From Agromyces agglutinans (GTDB taxonomy: Bacteria; Actinomycetota; Actinomycetes; Actinomycetales; Microbacteriaceae): a DNA stretch of 64,000 nt. A program made the position numbers and the translations under genes. The DNA lies in contig NZ_WJIF01000004.1 of assembly GCF_009647605.1 (NCBI RefSeq), forward strand, positions 134,435 through 198,434, read 5' to 3'. The notes under the pieces were generated by a model. It was given only the letters and a program-made list of their open reading frames with translations. It was not told the origin of the DNA and did not search any database. Shown here piece by piece: positions 7,090 to 15,763 of this stretch; within the stretch, counting starts at the first letter, position 1, and every line of letters begins with the position of its first letter.

Positions 7090-9360
7090 CTACGCGCGCT
7101 CGGCGCGCTCGCCGCGTTCGGCCTGCTCCGCCCCGGCCTCGTGCGAGGCGTCGGCGTCGGGCTCGACCGCCGCGTCGGCAGCGGCAGCGCCGGCGCCCAC
7201 GAGGTTCGCCCCGGGGACGCCCTCGGCTGCGCCGACGGCGGCCCCCGCAGCGGTGAGCTCGGCGGCGTCCGCCTCCGCCTCGCCCGTCACCACGGTGCCC
7301 TGTTCGGCCGCCAGCTCGGCGTCGAGGTCGGTCGCCGCCTGCTCGAACTGCGAGTTGTAGAGGCGGTAGTACGCGCTCTTCGCCGCGATCAGCTCGTCGT
7401 GCGTGCCCTGCTCGACGATGTCGCCGTGCTCCATCACGAGGATGAGGTCGGCGTCGCGGATCGTCGAGAGGCGGTGCGCGATCACGAAGGACGTGCGGCC
7501 CTCGCGGAGCGCCGCCATCGCGTGCTGCAGCAGCAGCTCGGTGCGGGTGTCGACCGAGCTCGTCGCCTCGTCGAGGATCAGCACGCTCGGCTGCGCCACG
7601 AACGCGCGGGCGATCGTGATGAGCTGCTTCTCGCCCGCCGAGACGTTCGAGGCCTCCTCGTCGAGCACCGTGTCATAGCCCTCGGGCAGCGAGTGCACGA
7701 ACCGGTCGACGTAGGTCGCCTTGGCGGCCTCGAGGATCTCGGCGTCCGTGGCATCCGCTCGACCGTACCGGATGTTCTCGCGGATGGAGCCGGCGAACAG
7801 CCACGGGTCTTGGAGCACCATGCCCGTCTTGGCCCGGATGTCGTGCCGCGTGAGGTCGGCGATGTCCTGGCCGTTGAGCAGGATGCGGCCGCCGTCGAGC
7901 TCGTAGAACCGCATGATGAGGTTCACGAGCGTCGTCTTGCCGGCACCCGTCGGCCCGACGATCGCGACCGTCTGCCCGGGCTCGACCCGGAACGACAGGT
8001 CGCGGATCAGCGGGTGCGCGGGGTCGTACGAGAACGACACGTGCTCGAACTCGATCGTGCCGTCGCCGTCGACCGGGGCGGGCGCGTCGACCGCGTCGGG
8101 CTCCTGCTCGTCTTCATCGAGCAGTTCGAACACGCGCTCGGCCGACGCGGTGCCCGACTGCACGACCGCGGCCATGCCGCCGAGCTCCGAGAGCGGCTGC
8201 GTGAACTGCTGCGAGTACTGGATGAAGGCCTGCACGTCGCCGAGGCGCAGCTGGCCGGTCGCCACCATGAGCCCGCCGAGCACGGCGATGCCGACGTACA
8301 TCAGGTTCCCGATGAACATCATCGCGGGCATCATGATGTTCGACAGGAACTGTGCCTTGAACGACGCCTCGTACAGCTCCTGGTTCTCAGCCTGGAATGC
8401 CTCGCGGCTGGCCTCCTCGCGGCCGAAGACCTTCACGAGCGCGTGGCCCGAGAACGACTCCTCGACGCGCGCGTTCAGCCGGCCGACCTTGCGCCACTGG
8501 ATGCCGAACGCCTTCTGCGACTTCGGGCCGATGACGCCGAAGATCACGCCCATGAGGGGCAGCGACACGAGTGCGACGAGCGAGAGCTGCCACGAGATCG
8601 TGAACATCATGACCAGCACGCCGACCACGGTCAGCACCGCGGTGAGCGCTCCCGACAGCGACTGCTGCATGGTCTGGGTGATGTTGTCGATGTCGTTCGT
8701 CACGCGCGAGATGAGCTCGCCGCGCTGCACCTTGTCGAAGTAGCGCAGCGGCAGGCGGTTGATCTTCGCCTCGACGGACTCGCGCAGGCGCCACATGGTG
8801 CGCACCATGATGACGTTGATCACGTAGCCCTGCAGCCAGGTGAGGATCGAGCCGGCGAAGTACAGCGCGAGCACGAGCATGAGCACCTGGCTCAGGCGCA
8901 CGAAGTCGACGCCCTCGCCGGCCGTGACCCCGGCCGCCTCGACGACGTTCGCGAGCTCGGCCTGGCCGGCCGCGCGCAGCCCCTCGACGGCCTGCTCGGT
9001 CGTGGTGCCGGCCGGCAACTGCTGGCCGATGACCCCCGCGAAGATGATGTTGGTCGCCTCGCCGAGCACCTTCGGCGCGAGCACCGTCAGCACGACGCCG
9101 ATGGCGCCCAGCAGCGACACGAACGCGAACGCGAGGGCGTGCGGCTTCAGGAGGCCGAGGAGCCGCCCGAAGCTCTGGCGGAAGTTCTTGGCCTTGCCCG
9201 GGGCGACGGCGCCGCTCCAGTCGTCGGCCGAGATGCGGGCCTGCTCGGCGAGTTCGAGTTCGAGCTGCTCTTCTTCGGACAGGGTGGGCTCCGTCTTCTG
9301 GGTCGAGGCGCTCTGCGTCGGGTTGCTCTGCGTGGGGGTGCTCTGCGTCGGGTTGCTCAT
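7090..9360 (-). CDS. ABC exporter half-transporter with the catalytically intact NBD (type IV exporter, TM288/LmrD-like)
   Basis: This is a 756-residue membrane ATPase with a long hydrophilic N-terminus (about 60 residues rich in TQS repeats), six transmembrane helices (about 80-380) and an ATP-binding domain. Its Walker A is GPTGAGKTT, its Walker B LILDEATSSVD keeps the catalytic Glu, and its H-loop VIAHRLST keeps His. Its own signature motif is degenerate (SAGEKQ instead of SGGQ). That is exactly complementary to the partner encoded upstream, so the two form an asymmetric heterodimer with one working ATP site. An unusual 80-residue Ala/Glu-rich C-terminal tail follows the NBD. The start overlaps the partner's stop (ATGA). 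Likely role: drug or lipid export. Confidence 0.85.
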   Translation of the reverse strand: MSNPTQSTPTQSNPTQSASTQKTEPTLSEEEQLELELAEQARISADDWSGAVAPGKAKNFRQSFGRLLGLLKPHALAFAFVSLLGAIGVVLTVLAPKVLGEATNIIFAGVIGQQLPAGTTTEQAVEGLRAAGQAELANVVEAAGVTAGEGVDFVRLSQVLMLVLALYFAGSILTWLQGYVINVIMVRTMWRLRESVEAKINRLPLRYFDKVQRGELISRVTNDIDNITQTMQQSLSGALTAVLTVVGVLVMMFTISWQLSLVALVSLPLMGVIFGVIGPKSQKAFGIQWRKVGRLNARVEESFSGHALVKVFGREEASREAFQAENQELYEASFKAQFLSNIMMPAMMFIGNLMYVGIAVLGGLMVATGQLRLGDVQAFIQYSQQFTQPLSELGGMAAVVQSGTASAERVFELLDEDEQEPDAVDAPAPVDGDGTIEFEHVSFSYDPAHPLIRDLSFRVEPGQTVAIVGPTGAGKTTLVNLIMRFYELDGGRILLNGQDIADLTRHDIRAKTGMVLQDPWLFAGSIRENIRYGRADATDAEILEAAKATYVDRFVHSLPEGYDTVLDEEASNVSAGEKQLITIARAFVAQPSVLILDEATSSVDTRTELLLQHAMAALREGRTSFVIAHRLSTIRDADLILVMEHGDIVEQGTHDELIAAKSAYYRLYNSQFEQAATDLDAELAAEQGTVVTGEAEADAAELTAAGAAVGAAEGVPGANLVGAGAAAADAAVEPDADASHEAGAEQAERGERAERA

Positions 9361-11090
9361 CGCTGCGCCTCCACTCCGAGCTGGGATTCGACGATCTCGC
9401 GGTAGGTCTCGCTCGTCTCGAGCAGCTGCTCGTGCGTGCCGATGCCGACCATGCGCCCGTCGTCGAGCACGACGATGCGGTCGGCATCGGTGATGGTCGA
9501 GACGCGCTGCGCGACGACGATCTTCGTGACCTCGGGCAGTTCGCGCCAGAGCGCCTGCCGGAGTCTCGCGTCGGTCGTCAGGTCGAGGGCCGAGAACGAG
9601 TCGTCGAAGACGAGGATGCCGGGCCGGTGCACGATCGCGCGGGCGATCGCCAGGCGCTGCCGCTGGCCGCCCGACACGTTGGTGCCGCCCTGCGAGATGC
9701 GCGCGTCGAGCCTGCCCTCCATGTTCTCCACGAAGTCGCGGCCCTGGGCGATCTCGAGCGCGTGCCAGAGCTCCTCGTCGGTGGCCTCCTCCCGTCCGAA
9801 CCGGAGGTTCGAGGCGACGGTGCCGCTGAAGAGGAACGGCCGCTGGGGCACGAGGCCGATGGTCGTCCACAGCGACTCGAGGTCGGCCTCGCGCACGTCG
9901 ACGCCGTTGACCAGCACCTCGCCGCCGGTGACGTCGAACAGCCGAGGGATCAGCGAGATCAGCGTCGTCTTGCCGGCACCGGTCGAGCCCACGACGGCGA
10001 CGGTCTCGCCCGGCGCGGCGTCGAACGTGATGTCGGTGAGCACGGGGTGCTCGGCGCCCGGATAGCTGAACGTCGCCCCGCGGAACGACACGGCGCCCGG
10101 CACCGGGAACGTCGAGACCGCCGAGTCGGAGCGGGCGAGCGACGTGTCGGCGTCGAGCACCTCGCTGATGCGGCCGGCCGACACCGCGGCGCGGGGGATC
10201 ATCATCGTCATGAAGCTCGCCATGAGCACGCCGCTGAGGATGGTCATGACGTACTGCATGAACGCGAACAGCGTGCCGATCTGCACCTCGCCCCGGTCGA
10301 CCTCGATCGCGCCGAACCAGAGCACGGCGATCACGGTGACGTTCAGCACGAGCATGACGAGCGGGAACAGCAGCACGAACAGCGAGCCGACCTTGCGGCC
10401 GACGATCATGATGTCGGTGTTGGCCTCGCGGAAGCGCTCCTCTTCGATGGGCTCGCGCACGAAGGCGCGCACGACGCGGATGCCCGTGAGCTGCTCGCGC
10501 ATGATGCGGTTGACGCCGTCGAGCTTGTGCTGGAACGCGCGGAACAGCGGCACCATGCGCCCGATGATGAGGCCGGCGATCACGAGGAGCGTCGGCACCG
10601 AGACGGCGATGATCCAGCTGAGGCCGACATCCTGCTGGAGGGCGAAGATGATGCCGCCGATCGCGAGCAGCGGCGCGGTCACGAGGAACGTCGCCGCCAT
10701 CATCGCGAGCATCTGCACCTGCTGCACGTCGTTCGTGTTGCGGGTGATCAGCGAGCCGGGGCCGAACGCGGAGACCTCGCGCTCGGAGAACGTCGACACC
10801 CGCTCGAACACGTCGTTGCGGATGTCCCGACCCGCCTGCATCGCGGCCTTCGCCGCGAAGTACGTCGCGATGATCGACGCCGTGATCTGCCCGAGGGAGA
10901 TCGTCAGCATGAACACGCCCGTGGACCAGATGTAGGCCGTGTCGCCCTTCGAGACGCCCTCGTCGATGATGCGGGCGTTCAGGCTGGGCAGGTAGAGGCT
11001 GGCCATCGCCGAGAGGAACTGGAACACCAGCACTCCGAGCAGCAACCATTTGTAGGGTTTGAGGTAACGGACGAGGAGGCGCGCGAGCAT
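9357..11090 (-). CDS. ABC exporter half-transporter with degenerate NBD (TM287/LmrC-like)
   Basis: This 577-residue partner of the exporter has six transmembrane helices in the first 320 residues, then an NBD. Walker A is GSTGAGKTT and the signature SGGQRQRLAIARAI is intact. Walker B reads LVFDDSFSALD, with Asp replacing the catalytic Glu, and the switch loop reads VVAQRVST, with Gln replacing His. These two substitutions are the hallmarks of the non-hydrolysing half of heterodimeric exporters. The ATG at 11090 was chosen because GGAG lies just upstream and the protein then begins MLARLLVRYLKPYKW, as homologues do. Upstream in-frame codons encode an implausible Arg-rich lead. It is the first gene of a two-gene operon. 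Confidence 0.88.
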   Translation of the reverse strand: MLARLLVRYLKPYKWLLLGVLVFQFLSAMASLYLPSLNARIIDEGVSKGDTAYIWSTGVFMLTISLGQITASIIATYFAAKAAMQAGRDIRNDVFERVSTFSEREVSAFGPGSLITRNTNDVQQVQMLAMMAATFLVTAPLLAIGGIIFALQQDVGLSWIIAVSVPTLLVIAGLIIGRMVPLFRAFQHKLDGVNRIMREQLTGIRVVRAFVREPIEEERFREANTDIMIVGRKVGSLFVLLFPLVMLVLNVTVIAVLWFGAIEVDRGEVQIGTLFAFMQYVMTILSGVLMASFMTMMIPRAAVSAGRISEVLDADTSLARSDSAVSTFPVPGAVSFRGATFSYPGAEHPVLTDITFDAAPGETVAVVGSTGAGKTTLISLIPRLFDVTGGEVLVNGVDVREADLESLWTTIGLVPQRPFLFSGTVASNLRFGREEATDEELWHALEIAQGRDFVENMEGRLDARISQGGTNVSGGQRQRLAIARAIVHRPGILVFDDSFSALDLTTDARLRQALWRELPEVTKIVVAQRVSTITDADRIVVLDDGRMVGIGTHEQLLETSETYREIVESQLGVEAQR

Positions 11091-11240
11091 CAGTTCTCCA
11101 TGTCGGGGGTGCGAGATTCGAAGGCAGGGATGCCTCGGCGGCGTGTTCGTACGCGCGACTCGGCGACCCGGGACCGCGCTGCGACGCACCCCCGTGCGCC
11201 AGCGCGGCGATCAAGCCTCACACTTCAGCGGTCGGGATTC

Positions 11241-11246
11241 AAGCTA
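11241..11246 (-). promoter_or_regulatory. Candidate -10 box for the ABC exporter operon
   Basis: TAGCTT on the minus strand lies 150 bp before the exporter ATG in the 225-bp spacer that separates it from the GH2 gene. No good -35 hexamer is seen at 17 bp. The rest of the spacer (11091-11315) contains no ORF or hairpin that I can defend. Confidence 0.3.
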
Positions 11247-11315
11247 GAACGGACCACCGACACGCACGTTCACCGAGGGCGAAACTCCGGGTCGGATCGG
11301 GAATCGACGGCTCGA

Positions 11316-13166
11316 CTACTCCCGGCCGTCGCCCGTGACGATCGCCCGGATCGTCTCGACCGGCAGCTTGGGGACCCGGTGCTCGTCGACGAGCCCGTTC
11401 GCCTCCTGGCGGGTGTCGGTCAGCTGCGTGTAGCAGAAGCCGGCGAGCGCCGGCGAGTCGCGCACGGCGGAGACGAGCTCGTCGAGATGCCGCTCGAACG
11501 CCTCGGCCGAGGTCGCGACGGAGTAGCCCCAGGTCTCGAGGTCGGAGCCGGGCGCATAGGTGATCCCGCCGAACTCCGTCACCATGACGGGCTTCCCGCG
11601 CAGCGCGGACGCATCCGACGAGCCGGCGGCGAGCCGGCGCCCGGCGGGGCCGACGCCGTCGAGCAGGCCGCCGATGGCGGCGGCATCCGCGTAGGTGTCC
11701 CGCAGCGCCGCACCGCTGGACGCGTAGTCGTGGATCGTGAGCAGGTCGGACTCGCCGTGCTCCCAGCCGTCGTTCGAGACGACGAGCCGCGACGGATCGA
11801 GCGCCTTGGTGAGGTGGAACAGCGCCTGGACGAAGTGCCGTTGGGCCGGGTCGTGCGACACGTGCTGCACGCCCCAGCTCTCGTTGACCGGCACCCACGT
11901 GACGATCGACGGGTGCGCCGCGTCGCGGGCGACGATCTCCGTCCATTCGCGCACCGTGCGCTCGATCGCCCGCGGCGAGAACTCGAAGGCGCTGCCGATC
12001 TCGCCCCAGACGAGCAGGCCGAGGCGGTCGGTCCAGAAGAGCAGCCGCGGATCCTCGGCCTTCTCGTGCAGCCGTACGGCGTTGAAGCCGAGGTCCTTGA
12101 TGAGCTGGGCCTCACGGCGCAGCGCCTCGGCGCTCGGCGCGGCGAGGTGCGATTCGGGCCAGTACCCCTGCTCGAGCACCGAGCGCAGCAGGTAGGGGCG
12201 ATCGTTGAGCAGGAAGCGTCCGCCGTGGTGGCCGACGCTGCGCAGCCCGAGGTACGACGCGACGTCGTCGACGACGGTGCCCTCGTCGTCGACGAGGCGC
12301 AGACGCGCATCGAGGAGCGTCGGATGCTCCGGAGACCAGAGGAGTCGCTCGTAGCCCTGGCCGTTCGACTGGAGGGGCAGCGACACGACGATGCGGTGCT
12401 CGGGCTCGGAGAGCCGCGTGCGCAGCGATGCCAGCTCGGTGCCGTCGTGGTCGATCTCGATCTCGAGCCACAGCGGCCGGGTGGGCCGAGCGCCGAGTCG
12501 CAGCTGCAGTGTCACGGCGGCGCCGGGCAGGTCGGGCGTCCAGTTCACCCGGGTCACGCGCTCGGGCGAGGGCGGCGCGGCCTCGAGCCAGACGGGCTGC
12601 CAGATGCCGGTCGTGCGGTGGTACCAGATGACGTGCGGCTCCTCGAGCCAGTCCTGCTTGCCGCGGGGCTGCGACACGTCGGCGGGGTCGTCCTCCGCGC
12701 GGACGACGAGCGTGAAGGCGCCGTCGAGCAGGTCGCCGTCGAGCTCGAATGAGAACGGCGTCTGGCCGCCCTCGTGCTCGCCGAGGAATCGGCCGTTCGC
12801 CCAGACCGAGGCGCGGTAGTCGACCGCGCCGAAGTGCAGCACGAGCACGGGCGCCGCGGCGCCGAGCCCCGCGGCGCGGACGTCGTCGGGTCCCACCACC
12901 CGCCGGTACCAGACCACCCGGTGGAAGGAGGTGTCGCCGATGCCGGAGGCCGGCGACTCGGCCGGGAACGGGACGACGATGCGGTCGGCGAAGCGGGTGG
13001 TCCCCAGATGCCAGCCGGATGCCACGCCGGCGTCATCGTCGTCGAACGCGAACTCCCACTCGCCGCCCAGGTCGGCCCAGGAGCGGCGCATGAGCTGGGG
13101 TCGGGGGTAGGTGCCGTCTTGTTCGGAGGCCCGCATCGTCGAGGAGTCGCGCATGCATCGAATCAT
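11316..13166 (-). CDS. Glycoside hydrolase family 2 enzyme (beta-galactosidase/beta-glucuronidase type)
   Basis: This 616-residue cytosolic glycosidase has the GH2 order: an N-terminal jelly-roll sugar-binding domain (about 25-190; DLGGEWEFAFDD opening), an immunoglobulin-like domain (about 195-300) and a TIM barrel. The acid/base is the Glu in WVPVNESWG and the nucleophile is the Glu in KPVMVTEFGG. It has no signal peptide, so it acts on imported oligosaccharide. The start at 13166 puts a TAGAGA -10 box exactly 6 nt upstream, consistent with a leaderless mRNA; 13154 is an alternative. A LacI-type operator overlaps that promoter. It is probably co-regulated with the importer 1.3 kb away. Sugar specificity is unclear. 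Confidence 0.88.
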   Translation of the reverse strand: MIRCMRDSSTMRASEQDGTYPRPQLMRRSWADLGGEWEFAFDDDDAGVASGWHLGTTRFADRIVVPFPAESPASGIGDTSFHRVVWYRRVVGPDDVRAAGLGAAAPVLVLHFGAVDYRASVWANGRFLGEHEGGQTPFSFELDGDLLDGAFTLVVRAEDDPADVSQPRGKQDWLEEPHVIWYHRTTGIWQPVWLEAAPPSPERVTRVNWTPDLPGAAVTLQLRLGARPTRPLWLEIEIDHDGTELASLRTRLSEPEHRIVVSLPLQSNGQGYERLLWSPEHPTLLDARLRLVDDEGTVVDDVASYLGLRSVGHHGGRFLLNDRPYLLRSVLEQGYWPESHLAAPSAEALRREAQLIKDLGFNAVRLHEKAEDPRLLFWTDRLGLLVWGEIGSAFEFSPRAIERTVREWTEIVARDAAHPSIVTWVPVNESWGVQHVSHDPAQRHFVQALFHLTKALDPSRLVVSNDGWEHGESDLLTIHDYASSGAALRDTYADAAAIGGLLDGVGPAGRRLAAGSSDASALRGKPVMVTEFGGITYAPGSDLETWGYSVATSAEAFERHLDELVSAVRDSPALAGFCYTQLTDTRQEANGLVDEHRVPKLPVETIRAIVTGDGRE

Positions 13167-13172
13167 GACGCA

Positions 13173-13190
13173 TCTCTACAGCGCTGTAAA
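13173..13190 (-). promoter_or_regulatory. LacI-type operator overlapping the GH2 promoter
   Basis: TACAGCGCTGTA at 13177-13188 is a perfect 12-bp palindrome with the central CG expected of LacI/GalR operators. Read on the minus strand, the extended match CTTTACAGCGCTGTA is identical to the site at 14364-14378 upstream of the importer operon. The -10 box (TAGAGA, 13173-13178 on the minus strand) overlaps its edge, so bound repressor would block the GH2 promoter. Confidence 0.8.
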
Positions 13191-13262
13191 GTTCATGCAC
13201 GTGTGACGGGGTGAGGTCGCGCATCCCGATGAGGTCGTCTACCCCGGGAGGCTCGCCGCGCG

Positions 13263-14273
13263 TCAGCCGGCCGGCGCGCTCGCGCGGACCGCGATGGCGT
13301 GCGGCACCACGACGTGCCGGCCCGCGCCGTGATGCCCGTGCATGCGCTCGTGCAGCAGGTCGAACGCCCGGGTCGCCAGCGCCCGCTTGTCGGGCGCGAC
13401 CGAGGTGAGCGTCGGGCTCGTGTACCCCGCGATGGCGCTGTCGTCCCAGCCCACGACCGCGACGGCGTCGGGGACGGAGCGGCCGCGGCGCCGGAGGGCC
13501 GTGAGGGCGCCGGCCGCGAAGCGGTCGTCGCGCGACAGGATCGCGTCGAACTCGAGCCCGCGCTCGACAGCGGCCTCGACGGCCGCCTCGGCATCGTGCG
13601 AGTCGAAGCCGTGCGCGTGCAGCACCAGCTCGGGATCGAGGCGCACGCCCGCCGCGACCAGCGCCTCCTGGTAGCCGAGCAGTCGGCGGCGGTTCGTCAT
13701 GGTGATGTCGCCGTCGACGAGCCCGAGGAAGGCGACGCGCTGCCGACCCGAGGCGAGCAGGTGGGCCACGGCGTCATGCGCCGCGGCGACGTTGTCGATC
13801 ATCACGTGGTCGGTGGTGACGGGCGCGTCGACCTCGCCCAGCAGCACGAGCGGCAGGTCGTCGTGCAGGCGGGCGATGTCGAGCGTCGCCATGCGGGTGG
13901 GCTGGAAGATCACCCCGTCGACGAGTCCGGCCTCGCGGTCCTGGAGCACGGCCTTCTCGGCCTCGGGGTCGCTCAGCGTCTGCTCGATGATCACCCGGTA
14001 GCCCCGTTCGAGGGCGATGTCGGCCAGGTGGCTCGCCATCTCGCCGAAGTACGGGTGGTCGATCTCGGGCATCGCGAGCGCGATCATGCCGGTGCGCCCC
14101 GTGGCCAGCCGGCGGGCGGTGAGGTTCGGCCGATAGCCGAGCTCGTCGATCGCCGCCTGCACCCGCGCGCGCATCGCGGGCTGCACATGGGCGTAGCCAT
14201 TGACGACGTTCGACACCGTCTTCATCGACACCTGCGCGCGCTCGGCGACGTCGATGAGCCTCACCCGTGCCAT
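13263..14273 (-). CDS. LacI/GalR-family repressor of the sugar locus
   Basis: This 336-residue repressor has a classic N-terminal DNA-binding domain (IDVAERAQVSMKTVSNVVNG, residues 7-26) and a hinge helix with the LxxRL-type pattern (LTARRLATGRTG). A periplasmic-binding-protein-like sugar domain follows (residues 60-336). The ribosome site GGAGG is 4 nt before the ATG. It sits between the GH2 gene and the divergent importer operon, both of which carry the same palindromic operator. The parsimonious reading is that it represses both and releases on binding an imported sugar. The inducer is unknown. Confidence 0.92.
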   Translation of the reverse strand: MARVRLIDVAERAQVSMKTVSNVVNGYAHVQPAMRARVQAAIDELGYRPNLTARRLATGRTGMIALAMPEIDHPYFGEMASHLADIALERGYRVIIEQTLSDPEAEKAVLQDREAGLVDGVIFQPTRMATLDIARLHDDLPLVLLGEVDAPVTTDHVMIDNVAAAHDAVAHLLASGRQRVAFLGLVDGDITMTNRRRLLGYQEALVAAGVRLDPELVLHAHGFDSHDAEAAVEAAVERGLEFDAILSRDDRFAAGALTALRRRGRSVPDAVAVVGWDDSAIAGYTSPTLTSVAPDKRALATRAFDLLHERMHGHHGAGRHVVVPHAIAVRASAPAG

Positions 14274-14351
14274 CGCACCTCCTCAGGTCGAGACGAGTCT
14301 AGGCGGGCGGCACCGCCCGTGCCCGGGAGCCGCCGGCCGAAATCAACCCAC

Positions 14352-14381
14352 TCGACAGATGACTTTACAGCGCTGTACATT
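14352..14381 (+). promoter_or_regulatory. Promoter of the sugar importer operon with embedded LacI operator
   Basis: TCGACA (14352-14357), an 18-bp spacer and TACATT (14376-14381) make a good sigma-70-like promoter. The operator TACAGCGCTGTA (14366-14377) fills the spacer and overlaps the -10 box, an ideal place for repression. The leader before the GTG start at 14454 is about 65 nt and ends with an AGGAGG ribosome site. Confidence 0.75.
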
Positions 14382-14453
14382 GTGGTGTGCCGTCGGTGTC
14401 GACGGCGGGTGCGCGCGACTGCGCGAGACCGTTTTCAACGAGGAGGACGACCG

Positions 14454-15761
14454 GTGGGCAAGAGGCTGAGGTTCACGAGGTTCATGCAGGGTGCGGCTAT
14501 CGCCGCCGTCGGTGCGCTGGCGCTGGCCGGCTGCAGCGGCCAGGGCGGCGCCGAGAGCGCCGGCGGCGAGTTCACGGGCGAGTACGACGGTCCCGAGGTC
14601 ACGCTGCAGTACTGGAACGGATTCACCGGTGGTGACGGCCCGTTCATGCAACAGATGGTCGACGACTTCATGGCCGAGCACGACAACATCAAGATCGAGT
14701 CGACGACCCAGGACTGGGCGGACTTCTACCAGAAGCTCCCCGCGGCCGTGACCGCGGGCGAAGGCCCCGACGTCGGCGTCATGCACCTCGACCAGCTCTC
14801 GACCATGGCGGCACGCAACGTCATCGTCCCGGTCGACGACCTTGCCGAGGAACTCGACCTCAGCGCCGACGACTTCACGGAGGAGGTCTGGGACGCGGGT
14901 GTCTACCAGGACGCCCGCTACGGCATCCCGCTCGACGTGCACTCGCTCGCGATGTACTACAACACCGACCACTTCGCGGCGGCGGGCATCACCGAGCCGC
15001 CGACCGACGAGGCATCGTTCCAGGAGGCGCTCGACAAGCTGACGGCAGCCGGATTCCAGACGCCGTTCTGGATGCCGGCGCTCTGGCCCGGGCACCTCAT
15101 GGAGCTCTCCCTCATCTGGCAGGGCGGCGGCGAGCCGTACTCGGAGGACGGCTCCGAGGCGACGTTCGACTCGGAGGAGGGCGTGGCGGGCCTGACCTGG
15201 ATGCGCTCGATGGTCGACGAGGGCTACAGCCCCTCCGACGTCGCGATCGACGCCCAGTACATCGCCTTCAAGAACGGCGAGACGTCGATCACCTGGGACG
15301 GCATCTGGCAGATCAACGACCTCACCGAGTCGGGGTTGCCGTTCGCGGCCGCGCCGGTTCCCGCGATCGGCGGTGAAGCGGCGGTGTGGGCGAACTCGCA
15401 CAACTTCTTCCTGCCGCGCCAGGCGCAGGCCGACGCGAACAAGGCCAACGCCGCGAAGGTCTTCATCGCCTGGATGAGCGAGAACTCGGCCGAGTGGGCC
15501 GGTGCCGGCATGATCCCGGCGCGCGAGTCGGTGCGCGACGCGGCGCTCGAAGGCACGGTGCAGCAGCCGATCGCCGACCAGATCGACACCATGCGGTTCC
15601 TGCCCGCGGTGCCGGGCCTGGGCCCGGTTCAGGCGGAGACGCTCGAGGTCGCGGTCGCCGACGGCGTGCTCGGCAAGGCGAGCCCTGAAGAGGCGCTCAC
15701 CCGCGAGGCCGACCGCGCCACGAAGCTCATGGAAGAGAACCTCGAGAAGTTCGGCGGCTGA
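14454..15761 (+). CDS. Sugar ABC importer, substrate-binding lipoprotein (family 1)
   Basis: This is a 435-residue extracytoplasmic sugar-binding protein. The signal peptide ends in the lipobox LAGC, so it is lipid-anchored. The mature part has the family-1 binding-protein pattern (VTLQYWNGFTGGDGPFMQQM near the start, aromatic residues for stacking on sugar). The GTG at 14454 follows AGGAGG at 14441-14446. It is the first gene of a four-gene operon with two permeases and a GH43 protein. No ATPase is encoded here, so the importer probably borrows a shared MsiK-like ATPase, as is common for actinobacterial CUT1 systems. The substrate is probably an oligosaccharide released by the GH43/GH2 enzymes. 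Confidence 0.9.
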   Translation: MGKRLRFTRFMQGAAIAAVGALALAGCSGQGGAESAGGEFTGEYDGPEVTLQYWNGFTGGDGPFMQQMVDDFMAEHDNIKIESTTQDWADFYQKLPAAVTAGEGPDVGVMHLDQLSTMAARNVIVPVDDLAEELDLSADDFTEEVWDAGVYQDARYGIPLDVHSLAMYYNTDHFAAAGITEPPTDEASFQEALDKLTAAGFQTPFWMPALWPGHLMELSLIWQGGGEPYSEDGSEATFDSEEGVAGLTWMRSMVDEGYSPSDVAIDAQYIAFKNGETSITWDGIWQINDLTESGLPFAAAPVPAIGGEAAVWANSHNFFLPRQAQADANKANAAKVFIAWMSENSAEWAGAGMIPARESVRDAALEGTVQQPIADQIDTMRFLPAVPGLGPVQAETLEVAVADGVLGKASPEEALTREADRATKLMEENLEKFGG

Positions 15762-15763
15762 GC

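Noticed and set aside
11091-11315. Search for a gene or RNA in the exporter-GH2 spacer
   Set aside because: No ORF with a start signal, no strong hairpin and no repeat; only a weak -10 box.
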